DNA of 64,000 nucleotides from Whalleya microplaca (taxonomy: Eukaryota; Ascomycota; Sordariomycetes; Xylariales; Xylariaceae): assembly GCA_022497155.1 (NCBI GenBank), contig MU385750.1, positions 419,770 through 483,769 of the forward strand. Reading direction: 5' to 3'. How positions within the stretch are numbered: position 1 is the stretch's first letter; each line of letters starts with the position of its first letter. The notes beneath the pieces are model-generated. The model was not told where the DNA came from and searched no databases. It saw only the letters and a program-made list of their open reading frames with translations. The position numbers and the translations under genes were made by a program. This document shows positions 61,490-64,000 of the stretch, in pieces.

Positions 61490-62157
61490 CGTTAATTAAG
61501 TTTATTAATAGCTAATTAAGTTAGCGATTTTTTAATATAATCGGCAAAATCTCCCGTTAATTACTTTTTATTTTTACGCTATAATATTTATATATTTAAT
61601 AAGCCAACTTTTTTATAATAAAATACGCCTAAAATTTTAATTAATTTTATTATATTTAATATTTAATTCAATCCGGTTTATATTATATATCGGGTATGGT
61701 TTTTTTAATCGATACGTTAACTTTCCGGTAATCTAAAAAATACCCTTTTTTATTCGAATTTTTCGACCTAATCCATATAAATATCAAGCCGAAAATTTTA
61801 TTTGTCTTTTTTTATAGCAGTAATAACCTTTATTAATAATAATAAACTTAACGTTATTTTTTAAGCCTTATATATTAAATATACCCTTAAATTTAATACT
61901 TATATTAATATATTAAAAGCCAAATATAAAAGTTACGTTTAATAACTTTTAACTAATAAAACCTTTATTAAATTTAAATTCGGCGTTATAAATACTATTT
62001 ATAATATTTTATTAATTAAGTAATTATGCTTTCGATTATTTGTTTTAATTTTTCTGCTTTATTAAACCCATTTGATTTTAATATATAAATCTTTTAAATT
62101 GCCGGCAAATTAAAAATCGATAGCGAAATAATCGGATTATTTTAAATTAAATTTTAT

Positions 62158-62192
<35 letters not shown>

Positions 62193-63428
62193 CTTAAATT
62201 TAAAATATAATATATCGTTTTCTTTATTATAACCTACGTATAAAAAATAACGTTCAAAATTACTAAATTATTTTAAATACTTTAAAATTTATTTATGCCG
62301 ATTTAAATAAAGCTATATAAACGGCGGTTAAATTTCGATTTATTATATAAAATCCTAATAAATTTATTCGTATATTTTTAATATAATAATACCGATAAAT
62401 TTAAAAAAAACTAATAAAATAAACCTTTTTAAAAAGATTTACCGGATTAACTATTTATATTATACCGTAAATAATAAATTCAAACGGAAATTTCTGAAAA
62501 AAAGTTTAATGTTAAATACTTATAATAAATTTATTTTATAACTTTATTAATAGTTAGGCTTTTATGTTTCGGCTTCCCGTAATAGTATTATTTATATATA
62601 TAGCGCCGAAAATAAAGCTAAAACCGAAATAGCGTCCGAAAATACCCCCGGAAGCGGTATTTAGCTACTTAAAATTACGTTATTTTATTTTAATAACTTA
62701 ATAATTATATTTAATACTTATAAAAAGCGCCGTGTTAAAAAGCGTTTTTAAGAATATTAATATTATAATAATATAACTTACGATATTATAAAATACCCGT
62801 TATTATTATATAAATGAAACTTCCGTAAATTATTCGTTAATAATAAAATTACAAGTTAGGTTTTAAAAAAGTAAATAAGTTATAATAATTATATAATAAT
62901 AAATATATAACTTTATAATAATTAATATTAAATAGTTATAAAAAATATAATAAACTAATAAAATTTTTTTAGAAAGTTTAATTTTTAAATTTTTAATAAA
63001 TTTATTTAATATTAATATTAAGTTTTATACGATTTATATAAATTAAATGATATAAAAAATCAAGGGTGTGTGTAAACTTTATATATTAATAAAAGATAAT
63101 AATGAAAAAAAACCTTATAACTATAGCCGAAAGCTATAGCTTTTAATATAAATGCGTGCTTTATTTAATTTATTTAATTTATTTATAAATGGGGTTATTA
63201 AGTAACCCAGTTATTATAGCGTGTTATTAAAATATAAAAATTAAATAAAGTTAAAATTTTACTTTTTAAAAATAATAGTAATTAAGTTAATTTTTATATA
63301 CATTAAATATATTATAAGCTAGCTATTATTAGCTATTATATATAGTAAATTTAAGGGGGTAATATTATAATATAAGCTTTATAAAGTATTATAAAGCTTT
63401 ATAAGTTATAATATACATTAAGCCCCGT
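61490..63428 (+). mobile_element. Degraded family F element, 5' end undefined
   Basis: The interior is the reverse complement of 41480-42640 and shares 47735-48047 with the complete F copy. A purine tract (AATTTAAGGGGGTAA) at 63348-63362 precedes a 3' LTR remnant starting at 63363 (TATTATAATATAAGC) that breaks off near 63428. An extra 200 bp at about 63060-63260, starting AATCAAGGGTGTGTGTAAAC, is absent from the other copy. Confidence 0.6.
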
Positions 63429-63637
63429 ATTATAATATAAAGATTAAGCATAAAATTTAAGGTGTTATTTATATATATTATATAATTAGCTTAAGCCTTA
63501 CACTTAACATATATAGTAAATTTTTAGCCGACTTTTTAACTTAAATTTTTTTCCCCTTTATTTTAATATTATATAAAATATATAAAATTAAGTCGCTAAG
63601 TTACCTTAACCTTTATAACATATAACACCCCGTATAT

Positions 63638-63936
63638 TATGTTAGGATAAGGTGTGGGGGTAAAGCGAAAGTGAAATATATTAAGTTAAAAATAAGTGTA
63701 TATAGCTACTAGAGCTATTTATGTATAACTATCTAGTAATTTAATAATATCTGTTATAAAAAAGTAAAGGAGATATGAGGGAAAAGGTTAGCTAAATATA
63801 AATATGTGATCCACTGTAAATTGCCTTGTGGAGTATCCTGTGGATACCCTGTGGAGTGCTTTATAACGTGGCTCTAGGGGGCTTTTAGTGGCTCCTAAGC
63901 TGCTATCAATACCCGTAATCCCTTTGCCCTATTACA
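63638..63936 (-). repeat. 3' LTR of a family A element (A5)
   Basis: 299 bp, TATGTTAGGATAAGGTGTGG to GCCCTATTACA, with many unmutated sites. Outer flank ATAT (63634-63637) as at other A/B insertions. Confidence 0.8.
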
Positions 63937-64000
63937 TCCCTCCCTGATTTTTCAGCTAGCGTCCACGCAGCTGAAAAATTAAAAAAAAAAAAAAACAAAA
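63937..64000 (-). mobile_element. Start of a family A element continuing past the window
   Basis: TCCCTCCCTGATTTTTCAGC is the complement of a strong polypurine tract, and the following GCTAGCGTCCACGCAGCTGA matches the region next to A3 (34099 onward) with fewer C-to-T changes. The rest of the element lies beyond the end of the window. Confidence 0.75.

Overview
The window looks like an AT-rich, repeat-filled compartment of a filamentous ascomycete (Pezizomycotina) genome. CpA and TpG are scarce and TpA is in large excess. Paired copies of the same element differ mostly by C/T and G/A changes, and every long reading frame is broken by TAA/TAG. That is the signature of repeat-induced point mutation (RIP). 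I cannot name the species.

Layout. 1-3055: degraded repeat DNA with a 42-bp minisatellite, an AT-rich tandem repeat and trinucleotide tracts. 3056-4215: a sharply different island of balanced composition holding the only gene that looks alive, a small secreted cysteine-containing protein on the minus strand (3328-3939). 4216-6207: AT-rich DNA with one solo LTR (family D). 6485-11392: a plus-strand gypsy pol relic with two family-A solo LTRs (one just before it, one inside it). 11393-23940: a 12.5-kb minus-strand gypsy element (family B) with matching LTRs, a 4-bp target duplication and a 1.2-kb terminal-inverted-repeat element (family C) inside it. 23941-26321: another plus-strand gypsy integrase relic. 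26322-33815: a complete minus-strand gypsy element (family E; 5-bp duplication). 33821-37862: a complete non-autonomous LTR element (family A), itself carrying a 1.83-kb pogo/Fot1-type transposon. 38.1-48.3 kb: short LTR elements of family F, an integrase relic and solo LTRs of B and E. 50.9-57.9 kb: clustered family-C elements, a truncated second E element and a solo D LTR. About 60.0-60.35 kb: a piece that reads as a mitochondrial LAGLIDADG intron endonuclease, probably a NUMT. 61.5-63.4 kb: another F relic. 63638-64000: the left LTR and polypurine tract of an A element running off the window.

How the parts relate. Families A and B share both LTR ends, the sequence next to the LTR and a 4-bp, ATAT-like target duplication, so A is probably mobilised by B-type machinery. 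The nesting gives a relative order: gypsy relic, then B and E, then A next to E, then pogo inside A. The secreted-protein gene sitting alone in RIP-mutated repeats is the arrangement known for many fungal effector genes, but that function is an inference from context only.
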